31,198 nt of DNA from a virus. This document shows, piece after piece, positions 20,206 to 29,611 of the stretch (the first letter of the stretch is position 1; every line of letters starts with the position of its first letter). A program made the position numbers and the translations under genes. The notes below the pieces were generated by a model, which ran no database searches, was not told the DNA's origin, and worked only from the letters and a program-made list of their open reading frames with translations. The DNA is taken from positions 1-31,198 of IMG/VR virus record IMGVR_UViG_3300028130_000016; one strand, 5' to 3'.

Positions 20206-23200
20206 CTAGTCGTACGTAGCTGCAGGGGCTTCCATACGCTTGATGAAGTCAGCTGTTTCTAGCTGTGATCTAACGATACTAACCTGTGCTAGGTTCAAGG
20301 CACCTAGGTCATCCCCTAGCTCCAGTTCCGTAAGAGCTTCCTTAACAGCTTCAACGCTATGCTTACTCATTATGTCGTACTGGGCACCCAGTGTGTCCTG
20401 AGGGCCGTTATAACGGGCAACAAGCATGAACATAGCTTCTTTACGCACCTTCTTCACCTGATCCTCGTAGTGCATCTTCTGTACGTCTCCAGGGGCTTTA
20501 AGGAACGCCTCGTTGTTCATCTTAGCCGCAGCCCAGTCTTCCATAGCGAGGTAGACCTGACGCTGGTACTCATTGACAGCCTCAGGTATCATACCCTTCT
20601 TGTCTTTTGAGAGACCAGAGTTAAGACCCCATTGGTCAACTCCTACAACATTCATAACACGTTGGAGGTTGGTGAGCATTGGTGTACGAGCGCCACCGAA
20701 GGCAGCAGTACTCATCTGGTCCATCTCACCTGTAGCAGAGCTTACCTTAGGTGGATCACTCTTACCAAGGAGGAAGCTAGTTGTAGTGTCGATATAACGG
20801 AGGGAGTTACCTACAAACTTATTACCCTGTGCTACGTCCTTAGGGCGTTGATTAGCACCTGTTGCAAGACCAATAGCTGTGTCTATAGGTTGATACGGAC
20901 GTAAGAAACCACTGAGAGCCTGTGCTGTAATGTCAGAGGCAATAGTGATGCCTTCTACACCTGCCTGCTTAAGCTCACCTGCAAGGAGGGCGGCTCCGAA
21001 GTCAGCAAACTCAGCTGTAGTCTTGTTGAGGTTACGTGTAAGACCACCGCCACCGAAGTCCTTACCGATCTGTGTGATGATCTCAGCTGGTACGTCCTCC
21101 CCTGCCATGTTGTAAGCGGCTACACGTGATGCAGCCTTGAACAAGGAGATAGGGTAGTCGTACTGTTGCGATATTACAACACCATCTACCAGCTCATCGT
21201 ACAGACCCAAGCCATTACGGCGGTTCTCGTCCTCATCCTGAGCCATTCCGTATACAAGACCAGCTGCAACAGCCCCACGTGCATTAAGCTCAAGGAAGGA
21301 CTTATCTGCGTACTTACCGGTCTTCTTAGCTGCGATGTTAAGAAGAGGTGTATGTTTGATACCGAAATCAATAGTGTTGTTGAAGAACTTACCGAATGGA
21401 ATCATGAAGCCAAGGCCAGGGATGTTACGTGCATCCTCAATCATACCAGCCACTTGACCAAGTTTACTGTTGTCTTTGTATGACTTAGAGAAGATGTTCT
21501 CTTGGGTACGCATAACGGCATCAAGCTCAAGCTGCTTATACTCCTTCGTCGCCATGATCTTTATAGCGTTGGGATCGGAGTAGAACTCATCCCATTCTTT
21601 ACCAAACTTAGTACGAAGCATCTTGTTCATCTGGCTTACGTACTCTTGTGACTTAGTAAAACTATCCTGTGCGTGTACGAATGTAGCGTGTTGAACACCA
21701 TTGATCCATGTATCAAGGTTACCTTGTACTCTACCAGCCTTACCACCCATACGGCTCATAGCGTCTACTGACTGTACTACGTCAATACCACCAGCCAAGG
21801 TACGGTCAAGGGTGTCCAGACCACCTGTGCTCCGAAGCAATGCGCTCTTGAACGCAGCATGGGTCATATCAGGGTCCATAGCAAACTTAACACGGTCCTT
21901 AACAGACAGAAGCAGCTGCTTAGCTACAAACAGCTCACTCTTACCACTGTCAGCACCTTTTAGGACAGACTTAAGAATACCGACATTACCTTTGTACAGA
22001 GCCATTGTGATATCTGTAGCGGCGTCTATAGCGGCAGCACCGCTGTAACCAACAAGGTTGAGCATAGACGTGGAGGGGTGTGACACTAGGCTTCTGATGA
22101 ACTTGTTCTGTGACTCAGTTACGTTAGCAAGGAATGCACCTTTACCTTTGAACCGCTCTGCTTGCGGCACGATGTCAGCAATAAGGTTATGCCCAAGGGC
22201 TTCTTCCATGAAGTCATTCAGGTTGAGGTCCTTAAGGTTTGTATCAAGCCGTTTAGCCACCTGACCCACACTGTTCATCATGCGAGCACTCTCGTTCATA
22301 CGGTTAGCGAAAGCATCGGAGAAGGCTTCAACTGTCATCTGACCCTTAGGTATACCTACCGTACCCACAAGGCTGTCGATGGCGTCCTGGTCTAGCTCCT
22401 CACGCATGAAGTCTGATATCCAGTTAGACATTGTGTCATCGTCTGTACGTTTGACGTAGAAGTAACCACCTTCGTGCATGATCTCAGCAAGACCACGTAG
22501 ACGAGGAGCCTCCTCAGCGCCTTCCTCAGCTGTCTCCTTACCAGTACGGCCAAGGAGGAGGTCAATAAAGAAGTCAGTATCCTCTGGTGTGATCTGCTCA
22601 CCGTTCTTAACCTTTGTAAGCCAGGCTACTTCGCCTTCAGGGGTCTGGTCAGCCCACTCCCGCAGTGACTTCTCTAGGTCAGCTGCAATCTTCTTGGGGT
22701 CAGCCTTCTGGACTGTCTCAGATACAAGGGCTGTATTTGTGAAGCCACGTTTAGCTACAACACCGGCTTGGATGCCACCCATAGCCATGGCTGATAGAGC
22801 GGCAATACCGACAGCACCTTTGCTTATCTCGTCCTGTACACCTGTCTCAAGTAGACTACGTTGGTAGAGGAACTCAGTACCTGCGTTAGCAACGGCATCA
22901 ACAGCTGTGGTAGCTGCAATCTCCTTGAGACCAGCCTTTGTCAGAACACGTTGGATACCTTTGTTAGCTGCCATCTTAGCAGAGAACTCAGCTACCTCTT
23001 GAGCACCTTCCACAGCAGCTACAGCACCAGCCTTCTTAAGGACTGATGTACCTGCCTTCTTAGCTACTTCACGGCTAGCTCCTTTTATAAGCTGCTTAGC
23101 TACTTCTTTCTGTGCGATAGTCTGAGCAGTCTTAGTACCTGTCCGTATAGCTGTACCGCCTACTGCCTTGCCCACAATACCACCTACAAGGTTAATAGGG

Positions 23201-23877
23201 TCAAGGAGTGTAGTAGAAAGGTAATCAGCAACCCCACTACCTGTCTCAGCCCACGTAGCTTCACTACTGAAGAGACCTGCCATACCTTCATAGATAGCGT
23301 AAGCCTTACCTACCTTAAGCATAGCCTCAGGGTTTTCCTTGGCGTCCATAAGGTAGTCAGCCTCACTGATAGCACGTACAGAGTTACCCGCTGCGTTACC
23401 ACGGCGGTTCTCAAGGAACATCTCTACGACCTCAGCTCGGTCTTTGTTGCTCACAGCCGAACGACCGTACCGATCCTTTACAAAGTCAAAGATAGGGTTG
23501 TACAGCTCAGGACGCTCAATAAGATCGTTCTCGGAGTAAGAACCCGGTTCAACCCCTGAAGGGAGTAACCCGTTAAAGGCAGTGCCACTGTCTTCTACAG
23601 CAGCTGACATCGAAGGCTCTACAACTTGAGCCCAAGCAGGTACTTCTTCCTGTGCCCTCTGCTGTACAGGTTGTGCCCAAGCAGGCACTTCCTCAACAAC
23701 TGGTTCTTCAGTTACAGGTGTTTCTTCGACTACAGAGGGTTCTCTGCTAATAGGTGCGGCCCAAGTTGGGGTAGACAACGCCTCGGCACTCTTCCCGATT
23801 ACGTCCTCTTCCTCCCCTAACCGACCTCTCGCCTTAGCCACATTGACTGGTTTGAAAGTGTCTTGGAGAGAACTCAT
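20206..23877 (-). CDS. large internal virion protein, T7 gp16-like ejection protein
   Basis: The protein has 1223 residues, close to T7 gp16 (1318), and is the last gene of the virion operon. The N-terminus is acidic and Pro-rich with a repeated EEVPAWAQ. Alanine/glycine-rich segments (for example LLDPINLVGGIVGKAVGG, GAVGIAALSAMAMGGIQAGV, VGYSGAAAIDAATDITMALY) could insert in membrane. A segment PGLGFMIPFGKFFNNTIDFG lies past the middle. I see no lysozyme domain, unlike T7 gp16; that activity seems to be on the separate 252-residue protein. Function by size, place and composition: part of the DNA-ejection channel. TAATG couples it to the gene before. Confidence 0.72.
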   Translation of the reverse strand: MSSLQDTFKPVNVAKARGRLGEEEDVIGKSAEALSTPTWAAPISREPSVVEETPVTEEPVVEEVPAWAQPVQQRAQEEVPAWAQVVEPSMSAAVEDSGTAFNGLLPSGVEPGSYSENDLIERPELYNPIFDFVKDRYGRSAVSNKDRAEVVEMFLENRRGNAAGNSVRAISEADYLMDAKENPEAMLKVGKAYAIYEGMAGLFSSEATWAETGSGVADYLSTTLLDPINLVGGIVGKAVGGTAIRTGTKTAQTIAQKEVAKQLIKGASREVAKKAGTSVLKKAGAVAAVEGAQEVAEFSAKMAANKGIQRVLTKAGLKEIAATTAVDAVANAGTEFLYQRSLLETGVQDEISKGAVGIAALSAMAMGGIQAGVVAKRGFTNTALVSETVQKADPKKIAADLEKSLREWADQTPEGEVAWLTKVKNGEQITPEDTDFFIDLLLGRTGKETAEEGAEEAPRLRGLAEIMHEGGYFYVKRTDDDTMSNWISDFMREELDQDAIDSLVGTVGIPKGQMTVEAFSDAFANRMNESARMMNSVGQVAKRLDTNLKDLNLNDFMEEALGHNLIADIVPQAERFKGKGAFLANVTESQNKFIRSLVSHPSTSMLNLVGYSGAAAIDAATDITMALYKGNVGILKSVLKGADSGKSELFVAKQLLLSVKDRVKFAMDPDMTHAAFKSALLRSTGGLDTLDRTLAGGIDVVQSVDAMSRMGGKAGRVQGNLDTWINGVQHATFVHAQDSFTKSQEYVSQMNKMLRTKFGKEWDEFYSDPNAIKIMATKEYKQLELDAVMRTQENIFSKSYKDNSKLGQVAGMIEDARNIPGLGFMIPFGKFFNNTIDFGIKHTPLLNIAAKKTGKYADKSFLELNARGAVAAGLVYGMAQDEDENRRNGLGLYDELVDGVVISQQYDYPISLFKAASRVAAYNMAGEDVPAEIITQIGKDFGGGGLTRNLNKTTAEFADFGAALLAGELKQAGVEGITIASDITAQALSGFLRPYQPIDTAIGLATGANQRPKDVAQGNKFVGNSLRYIDTTTSFLLGKSDPPKVSSATGEMDQMSTAAFGGARTPMLTNLQRVMNVVGVDQWGLNSGLSKDKKGMIPEAVNEYQRQVYLAMEDWAAAKMNNEAFLKAPGDVQKMHYEDQVKKVRKEAMFMLVARYNGPQDTLGAQYDIMSKHSVEAVKEALTELELGDDLGALNLAQVSIVRSQLETADFIKRMEAPAATYD

Positions 23878-25643
23878 TAGCGTGATCTTCCTGTATTACG
23901 TCTGGCTCTTGCATCTAGTTCATCGTCAGGTGTATCTAGGATACGACCTCTTCGGTTGGACCAGTCCATAGCTGCTTCTTCTTCATCTTTAGACTCAGGA
24001 CGTGTGTAATCCTTAGGGCCTTCCGCCTTGTACGTCACATCTGCAATGACTTTCTCGACGACACCCTTGAGTACCTCAGGTGGTATCTGGATTTCAAGAT
24101 CAGAGATAAGGACGTTAAGGTCCTCTTTGAAGTACTGTAGCTCCTGTTTATTCGTTGGTTTGTAGACACCAAGTTCAAAGAGCTCCTCTTCAACAGCAGC
24201 AACCTTTTCATCAAGAGCCTCTCCTTCGAGAGCGCCTTCGATACCACCTTCGATCTCCTCGATTGTCTGCGGTTCACGGATGGGACGATTATCAGGTATC
24301 TCTGTTTTAGGCTGTGCACCTTCAGTCATAACCGACTCAAACAAGGCATCTAGCTCAGGTACTGGTTGAAGTGAAGTATCACTTACGTTGAAACCAGCTT
24401 CGTCTACACCACCCTCAGGCTTTACTGAAGACTGGGTAAGCCCATCAGGTCCTTCAACTGGTTCAACTGGTGCGATATTGTAAGCTGTACCACCTACTGT
24501 AGCAACCCCTGAGAAGCCGTTATTACGTGCTTCCTCTACCTCGGCCCATGAACCAAAGACTTGGCCTTCTACGGGGCTCTTTGGAGGCTCTACGGGGGCC
24601 TTAGGAGGGGTAACACCCCCACCTGGAGCAGCCCCCGTGTTAGTACCAGCAACAGGAGCCTCCTCAGAGGTGTAGTAGCTACCAATAACAGAGTTATCCA
24701 GTAGGTTATGTTTCTCAGCAGCAGCTCTACCGAACCCAAGCTCAGCCAACTTGGAAAGACCTTGAACACGAGTAGCTTTCTGCTCCAACATAGCAAGGGC
24801 TTGCTGGGTTTCTTCCTTTTTACCATCAGGTAGACCACTAAGGCTCCTAAACGCTTCTGTCTCAGTAGCTGTTTCCCAGAAACTCATCTGCTTATCAAGG
24901 TCTTCCAGGTTAGCAGGGGTTCCTGTTTGTTGGAAGAGGTGCTTAGTAGGTTTGAAGTTCTTAAAAGCAACCAGACCTTTAGCAAAGCTTTTAGCGTCTG
25001 TGATACCTTCACCTGTAGTAAGCATCTCCAAAGCCTTTTGAGCTTCAGCTTCCCCTTGACCTTCGATAGTACCTACGTACTTAAAGTACTTGGGGAGGTC
25101 TCCTAGAGTAACAGTGTTACCCTTTTGAGCCTGCGCTGTTATAAAAGCCATCATGGAGGCTTGTGTACCTGCGTCACCTTTAAGCTTCTTAAAGAACTCA
25201 GAGTCCTTCTGCTCTTCACTGAGGTTTTGGTACTCGTTATGGTACATAGTCGCACCTTCAGTGATAGCTTCTGCTGACATCACCGTTGAACCACCTTTAG
25301 AACCACCTTTAGATGGGGTACCCCCTCCTAGTGATGATGCAAGACCAGGTGGCATAATCTCTATCAAGGCAAGCTGACGGTCAATATAAACAGACTCTTG
25401 AGCACGGGTATCTGCTCGCTCCGCCATCTTACGGTCAAAAGCTATTTGCTCTTGACGTGTCATGAACTCTTGTGTACGGAACGCGACATCCTCTGAACGG
25501 TAACGCTCAGCCCGTGCAGTCTCCGACTCATACCGTGCATCTTGAATAGCTAGACGCTCTTTCTGAAGCTCTACAGCCTTATCCCGTTCTTTCTTCTCTG
25601 AGGCATCCTTGAAGCCTCGTGCCATACCACCCCAGAAACTCAT
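23877..25643 (-). CDS. internal virion protein, probably ejection channel component (588 aa)
   Basis: The N-terminal 80 residues form a charged helix or coiled coil (SEKKERDKAVELQKERLAIQ). A glycine/serine hinge, a helical middle and a Pro/Glu-rich variable region follow, with a charged C-terminal part. No enzyme motif is visible. By its place directly before the gp16-like gene it corresponds to T7 gp15. GGAGAT precedes the ATG, which overlaps the previous stop. Family assignment rests on synteny and composition only. Confidence 0.62.
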   Translation of the reverse strand: MSFWGGMARGFKDASEKKERDKAVELQKERLAIQDARYESETARAERYRSEDVAFRTQEFMTRQEQIAFDRKMAERADTRAQESVYIDRQLALIEIMPPGLASSLGGGTPSKGGSKGGSTVMSAEAITEGATMYHNEYQNLSEEQKDSEFFKKLKGDAGTQASMMAFITAQAQKGNTVTLGDLPKYFKYVGTIEGQGEAEAQKALEMLTTGEGITDAKSFAKGLVAFKNFKPTKHLFQQTGTPANLEDLDKQMSFWETATETEAFRSLSGLPDGKKEETQQALAMLEQKATRVQGLSKLAELGFGRAAAEKHNLLDNSVIGSYYTSEEAPVAGTNTGAAPGGGVTPPKAPVEPPKSPVEGQVFGSWAEVEEARNNGFSGVATVGGTAYNIAPVEPVEGPDGLTQSSVKPEGGVDEAGFNVSDTSLQPVPELDALFESVMTEGAQPKTEIPDNRPIREPQTIEEIEGGIEGALEGEALDEKVAAVEEELFELGVYKPTNKQELQYFKEDLNVLISDLEIQIPPEVLKGVVEKVIADVTYKAEGPKDYTRPESKDEEEAAMDWSNRRGRILDTPDDELDARARRNTGRSR

Positions 25644-26161
25644 GCTTTATCTCCTTTACGAGCCATAAGACCCTTAGGGGCCTCTTTGACTGTATCCATC
25701 TCAACTTCCTCTGGCATCGACATATCGTCTTCAACGTCAAGCTCAGGGCTTTCGTCCTCTACCTCCATGTCTAGTTCAGATAGTTTCTTAGCAGCTTTAC
25801 GGCTATTGATCTGGTACCTAACAAGTTCACGCTTCTCGGTATCATCAGGGAAACCCTCTTCGTACTCGATACCTGCTTGTTTAGCGGAGGAGACTACAAA
25901 CTCATGGATAATAGGTGCGATGATCATAGACACGTCAACACTGTGACGACCCTCCATCACAGCACCCCGTAGGAGGCCCTCAGTGATCGTTACAACATCC
26001 ATACCTAGTTCGAGGATATCGAACAAAGCTTCCATACGATCCTCTTCTGTGAGGCGCTCTAGATGCCACATAACAGCATCATCAGGGTTTGTCATCTCTG
26101 GTGGGTTTTCGTATGGAGCATTCTTTGGCTCCGCTGTAAGGCTTTGTCCTGGAAGGATCAT
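25640..26161 (-). CDS. acidic virion-operon protein (173 aa), unknown
   Basis: The gene is coupled at both ends (ATGA). The first 120 residues are predicted helical (MWHLERLTEEDRMEALFDIL, SVDVSMIIAPIIHEFVVSSA) and the last 50 are strongly acidic. No known motif. Its fixed place between the lysozyme-type protein and the gp15-like protein suggests a structural or assembly role. Confidence 0.68.
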   Translation of the reverse strand: MILPGQSLTAEPKNAPYENPPEMTNPDDAVMWHLERLTEEDRMEALFDILELGMDVVTITEGLLRGAVMEGRHSVDVSMIIAPIIHEFVVSSAKQAGIEYEEGFPDDTEKRELVRYQINSRKAAKKLSELDMEVEDESPELDVEDDMSMPEEVEMDTVKEAPKGLMARKGDKA

Positions 26162-26916
26162 ACGCTGTACCTCTTATATTTAGTTATACGATTTTCACGA
26201 TGTTCTTTTGCTGGGCGAAGGAACTTGTCTACAATAGCGACAGCTGCATCGGAGGTGTTAGTTGCACCGTAGATATGCTCAGCAGCCCCCTTCTCAGTAG
26301 TAGCTAGTTCTTTCATCATAAAGTCTAGCTGGACATCTTCATTATCTACTGAGACACCCTTCTCTGCTGCAAAGGCTTCGAATGCTTTACGGCGTGGACC
26401 TGTCAGTTGGTATAGACCAAAGCCACCACGTGAGCCAGCTACGAGTGGGTTCTTCTCATTAACACCTGCATCAAAGCCAGACTCATCTGCCATGTTCAAT
26501 ACAAAGGCTTCAGCAATATGTTCTGGGAGACCACGGGCTACCAACTTGCTCTTGATACGCTCAGGGGCTTCTCCAGTAGGGCGTGCTACATCTGAGTATG
26601 TCTTTGGACGTTTCTCACCGAGTGTACTGCCTGGACGTGCTTGTGGCCGAAGAGACTCATCAGGGGCGAGGTGTGTGTCTGGGTCAGTACCTTGGTTCAT
26701 CTGACGCATAAGCTGCATACCGAGGCTAGTCTGACGTTCCTCACCACCTGTACCTGGACGGGCTTTAGGACGCATGAGGCCTTCCTGCTGGATACCCTTC
26801 TGTTGAGCAGCAGTAGGAGCTCCAAACTTAGAGTCACCTCCGTCTAGTTTGGCTAGGCGTTCTTCTTCAGCTACCTGCTTACGGGCTTCTTCTAGTTTCT
26901 TCTTATAGAATGACAT
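26158..26916 (-). CDS. virion-associated peptidoglycan hydrolase (phage tail lysozyme type)
   Basis: The C-terminal 150 residues carry the phage tail lysozyme pattern: LPEHIAEAFVLNMADESGFD, with Glu of ESGFD as likely catalytic acid, and GGFGLYQLTGPRRKAFEAFA. The N-terminal 100 residues are a disordered, basic linker with two related blocks (RPKARPGTGGEERQTSLG, RPQARPGSTLGEKR). In T7 this activity sits inside gp16; here it is a separate protein in the ejection operon and would open the wall during DNA entry. AGGAGAAGA precedes the ATG. Confidence 0.82.
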   Translation of the reverse strand: MSFYKKKLEEARKQVAEEERLAKLDGGDSKFGAPTAAQQKGIQQEGLMRPKARPGTGGEERQTSLGMQLMRQMNQGTDPDTHLAPDESLRPQARPGSTLGEKRPKTYSDVARPTGEAPERIKSKLVARGLPEHIAEAFVLNMADESGFDAGVNEKNPLVAGSRGGFGLYQLTGPRRKAFEAFAAEKGVSVDNEDVQLDFMMKELATTEKGAAEHIYGATNTSDAAVAIVDKFLRPAKEHRENRITKYKRYSV

Positions 26917-26928
26917 GTTCTTCTCCTA

Positions 26929-28734
26929 TCAACCGAACAGCAGGCGGCTAACGAGATAACCCTTGCCTTCTTTGTCTGCTTGTTTGTTAGCTGCTTGTGT
27001 TTGCCATTCAGCAAGTTTTACCTGTTTATCGGCCAAGAAGACACTGAGGGCTCTATCTGACTCATTCTCTGCCTGACGGAAGGCGTAGTCCATGATATCA
27101 CGTTCACGTTGCCACAGGGTATCAACCATGTTCTGTGTCATCTGGTTGGTCTGCATAGCGGCATCAGCGTTAGCTTGGTTCTGTGCAGCAGTGTTGATAG
27201 TAGAAGCGTTCTGACGCCACTGCGCATTAGCTTGTGCGATAATCAAAGCATTCTGAGCATTGAACTGATCACGTTGCACTTCCATACCAGCATTGAACTG
27301 TTGAACCTGCTGTGCCATAGTGGCAAAGAACTGGTTAGTCTGGTTCTCACTAGAGGCGTTGAATTGCTTAGCAGCGTTTTCAGCAGCCTGGTCACTAAAG
27401 ATAGCTTGGATATTACTCTGTGCCTTAAACAACTCTGTTTGTTGAGCAAGGTCCATGTTCTTCATATCCATCTGGAGAAAGGCTTGTGCATTCATAACAG
27501 CAGCTTGCTGACGATTATTCAAGTTAGCCATATCCATCTGCGACATAGCAGCTGCATCAGCCATAACTTTAGCATTCTTAGCATTGAGGTTAGCTAAGTC
27601 TACTGTCTGCGCCATACGTGCGTTCTCTAGAGCGATCTGTTGCTCAGCTGTGAAGTTCATATTGGCGATATCAGAGACCTTAGCAGCGTTAGCTACTCGA
27701 GACTGGAAGTCCTGTGTAAACTTCATACCGAGGAAGTTAGCACGTTGCTCGGCTGCGAACATAGCAGTTTGCTGGCGGTTGGACAGGTTCTGTGACTCAA
27801 ACTTAGCAAAGGTCTGTGCGTCTGCCATAGCGATAGGCATTGCAGACTCCATAGCGGCTTGGACCAAAGCTTGACCAGCCATACTAGAAGCACCAAGACC
27901 ACGAGCAGCCATCTGAGCTGTCGCGTTACGAAGGGCTCCAGCGGCCCAAGGAGGAGGTGACCCAGCATCGAAGTCGGCCATCAGGTCTGACATCTGACCC
28001 TGTACTGTAGCTTGCTGAGATGGGTTAGCTGTAGCTGCTTGTACATCAAGAGCGGCATCAACAGCTGCCATATCGACAGCACTACCTGAGATCATCTCAC
28101 CAGTCTGAAGTGTACGCTGTGCAGCAGGTGCGACTACCTGAGACTGGGCTAGTTGCTCAGCACTGAGACCTAGGCTTGATAGTTGGCTAGTGTCTCCAGT
28201 TTGAGCCTGTACCATAGCTGAGGGGCCCACAGAGCCTTGTACAGCTTGAACTCCACTGGTTGCAGCAGCTACATCACCAGCAGCAACAACAGGGTTGACA
28301 GAGGCTGCATTGAAAGCAGTGGGGTCTGTGATCTTAGGGGCATCCCCTGTCAGCTGACCTGTTGAACCATCAATTATGGTTCCAGGTGCATTCGGGTCTA
28401 TTTCAACTACCTCAGCTTTAGTTGTCAGGCTACCAGGGTCTTCCATAGAAGCCAGTGCCATCTCTTGCTGAGCCTTGCTCATCTTTAACCGAGCTTCTTC
28501 AGCCTTACGTGCTTCTTCAGCTTTACGTGCTTCCTCAGCAGCTTTCTTAGCAGCAGCTTCCTCTGCGGCTTTCTTAGCAGCAGCTTCTTCAGCAGCAGCT
28601 TTCTTAGCAGCAGCTTCTTCTGCAGCAAGCTCCTCAGCTGTCTTAGGGACAGGAGCAGGATTACCACCACCTCCACCACCCCTAGCGATGTAGCTATTGA
28701 ACCGTGTAGCAGGCATAAAAGGATTGTTAATCAT
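26929..28734 (-). CDS. Ala/Gln/Asn-rich internal virion protein (601 aa)
   Basis: After a glycine-rich start comes an Ala/Glu/Lys helix of about 60 residues made of repeated AAEEAAAKK units. The rest is a long helical protein with recurring NxxNRQQxAxxxAQA-type blocks (NLSNRQQTAMFAAEQRANFL, NLNNRQQAAVMNAQAFLQMD). Proteins with such repeats are common virion components of marine phages. In a T7-like order it would match gp14 or a tail-ejection protein. It starts overlapping the acyltransferase stop (TGATG). Its lysine-rich helix is a possible acyl acceptor, which is an idea only. Confidence 0.66.
   Translation of the reverse strand: MINNPFMPATRFNSYIARGGGGGGNPAPVPKTAEELAAEEAAAKKAAAEEAAAKKAAEEAAAKKAAEEARKAEEARKAEEARLKMSKAQQEMALASMEDPGSLTTKAEVVEIDPNAPGTIIDGSTGQLTGDAPKITDPTAFNAASVNPVVAAGDVAAATSGVQAVQGSVGPSAMVQAQTGDTSQLSSLGLSAEQLAQSQVVAPAAQRTLQTGEMISGSAVDMAAVDAALDVQAATANPSQQATVQGQMSDLMADFDAGSPPPWAAGALRNATAQMAARGLGASSMAGQALVQAAMESAMPIAMADAQTFAKFESQNLSNRQQTAMFAAEQRANFLGMKFTQDFQSRVANAAKVSDIANMNFTAEQQIALENARMAQTVDLANLNAKNAKVMADAAAMSQMDMANLNNRQQAAVMNAQAFLQMDMKNMDLAQQTELFKAQSNIQAIFSDQAAENAAKQFNASSENQTNQFFATMAQQVQQFNAGMEVQRDQFNAQNALIIAQANAQWRQNASTINTAAQNQANADAAMQTNQMTQNMVDTLWQRERDIMDYAFRQAENESDRALSVFLADKQVKLAEWQTQAANKQADKEGKGYLVSRLLFG
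28492..28626 (-). repeat. short tandem repeats coding an Ala/Glu/Lys helix
   Basis: Repeated units such as GCAGCTTCTTCAGCAGCAGC and GCTTTCTTAGCAGCAGCTTC code for AAEEAAAKK and EEARKA blocks in the 601-residue virion protein. Such repeats can gain or lose units. Confidence 0.75.
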
Positions 28735-29156
28735 CAGAAAGTCCTTCTGTGTAGTCTATTTCTATTATAAAACCTACGGAAGTGGACCTTCGTGGTTCCG
28801 TACAGCTCTCTATGTTCTTGTCTTATAGCCTTCATCACCTTAGAGGCGTGACCATAAGGAGTTATAAACTCGATACCCCATAGTTGGTAATCAGAGCCAG
28901 GGTTCTCTAGTTGATAGTCCTCATCTGTAGGAGAGTACTTATCCTCTAGGAATAGGTTGGCTTTGGTAGGTGATAACCAACACCATGTGACCAATCCTAT
29001 TGGCTTAGTGCCTTGGTAGTAGAATCTTATTCTATTGTTATTGATAGGGAGGAGGAGGTAGGAGATAATCTCTTGAGGCGTATACTTAGCATGTACATCT
29101 CCTTTAGTTAGTAACTCTAAGCCATCCCCTATAGCCTTATACTTATCTATATACAT
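28734..29156 (-). CDS. HlyC-like toxin-activating lysine acyltransferase
   Basis: The 140 residues match the HlyC/CyaC family, which moves fatty acyl chains from acyl carrier protein to lysines of RTX toxins. H22 lies 15 residues before the LLP of YLLLPI, close to the 14-residue spacing from catalytic His23 to the VLP of E. coli HlyC. KPIGLVTWCWLS and LWGIEFITPYGH match the later motifs, with E96 where HlyC has Asp92. The start at ATG 29156 is chosen because the longer frame from 29216 would begin inside the -35 box of the promoter. The gene leads the ejection-protein operon and overlaps the 601-residue gene. Confidence 0.83.
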   Translation of the reverse strand: MYIDKYKAIGDGLELLTKGDVHAKYTPQEIISYLLLPINNNRIRFYYQGTKPIGLVTWCWLSPTKANLFLEDKYSPTDEDYQLENPGSDYQLWGIEFITPYGHASKVMKAIRQEHRELYGTTKVHFRRFYNRNRLHRRTF

Positions 29157-29187
29157 AGGTATATATACCCCCGGAAACCTTAAGTTA

Positions 29188-29216
29188 ATTATACATGTTT
29201 CCAGGGGTTCTGTCAA
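29188..29216 (-). promoter_or_regulatory. sigma70 promoter of the virion operon
   Basis: On the - strand, TTGACA (29216-29211), a 17-bp spacer and TATAAT (29193-29188), both perfect. It is the only - strand promoter I can see in the window. It gives the acyltransferase and the ejection proteins a start separate from the tail-fibre genes upstream. Confidence 0.92.
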
Positions 29217-29245
29217 GTACTTTATTCACTTTGGTATAATTAACA

Positions 29246-29611
29246 TCAGTAATGGTTAGGGTCCTGACTGTTTAGGAAGCCACCAAGCATATCAGCAAGT
29301 TCACGCTTAGCTGGGTTGTCTGACTTCTTATGACGCTTCAGTCTGTTAGTTGTAGTCATCTCTCTTGGAAACTCAGTGAACAGGATTGTACATACCGTGA
29401 AGTTATGTAAAGCGTTTATAACACTGAAGGCGAAGACGAGTGGCATCGTAATGACACCCCATACTCCTTTATCGTATCCATTACGTAGGAGAAGGTAACC
29501 AAAACTATAGAGTGTATAGACTGGTAGGATCAACGGACCTAAAAGCAGAAATGCACAGGTGCGCCAGAAGCCAATGATACGTGTCTCTGCGTAGTGGTGC
29601 TCTGATGACAT
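29246..29611 (-). CDS. membrane protein with two or three helices (121 aa)
   Basis: Hydrophobic segments lie at about 13-38 (GFWRTCAFLLLGPLILPVYT) and 50-78, and the C-terminal 45 residues are basic. The start overlaps the tail-fibre stop (TAATG) with GGAGG upstream. The layout would allow a holin, but other phage membrane proteins look the same. No enzyme motif. Confidence 0.66.
   Translation of the reverse strand: MSSEHHYAETRIIGFWRTCAFLLLGPLILPVYTLYSFGYLLLRNGYDKGVWGVITMPLVFAFSVINALHNFTVCTILFTEFPREMTTTNRLKRHKKSDNPAKRELADMLGGFLNSQDPNHY

Noticed and set aside
27109-27597. 162-residue frame on the + strand
   Set aside because: It is opposite the Ala/Gln-rich virion protein, and the low-complexity coding sequence there keeps the other strand free of stops.
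28492-28626. CRISPR-like repeat array
   Set aside because: The repeats are short, have no unique spacers and are in-frame coding repeats.
29157-29216. Longer start for the acyltransferase gene at 29216
   Set aside because: It would begin inside the -35 box, upstream of the predicted RNA start. The added residues have no counterpart in HlyC.
29235-29240. TATAAT on the + strand, possible rightward promoter
   Set aside because: No acceptable -35 box lies 16-18 bp upstream, and no + strand gene follows.
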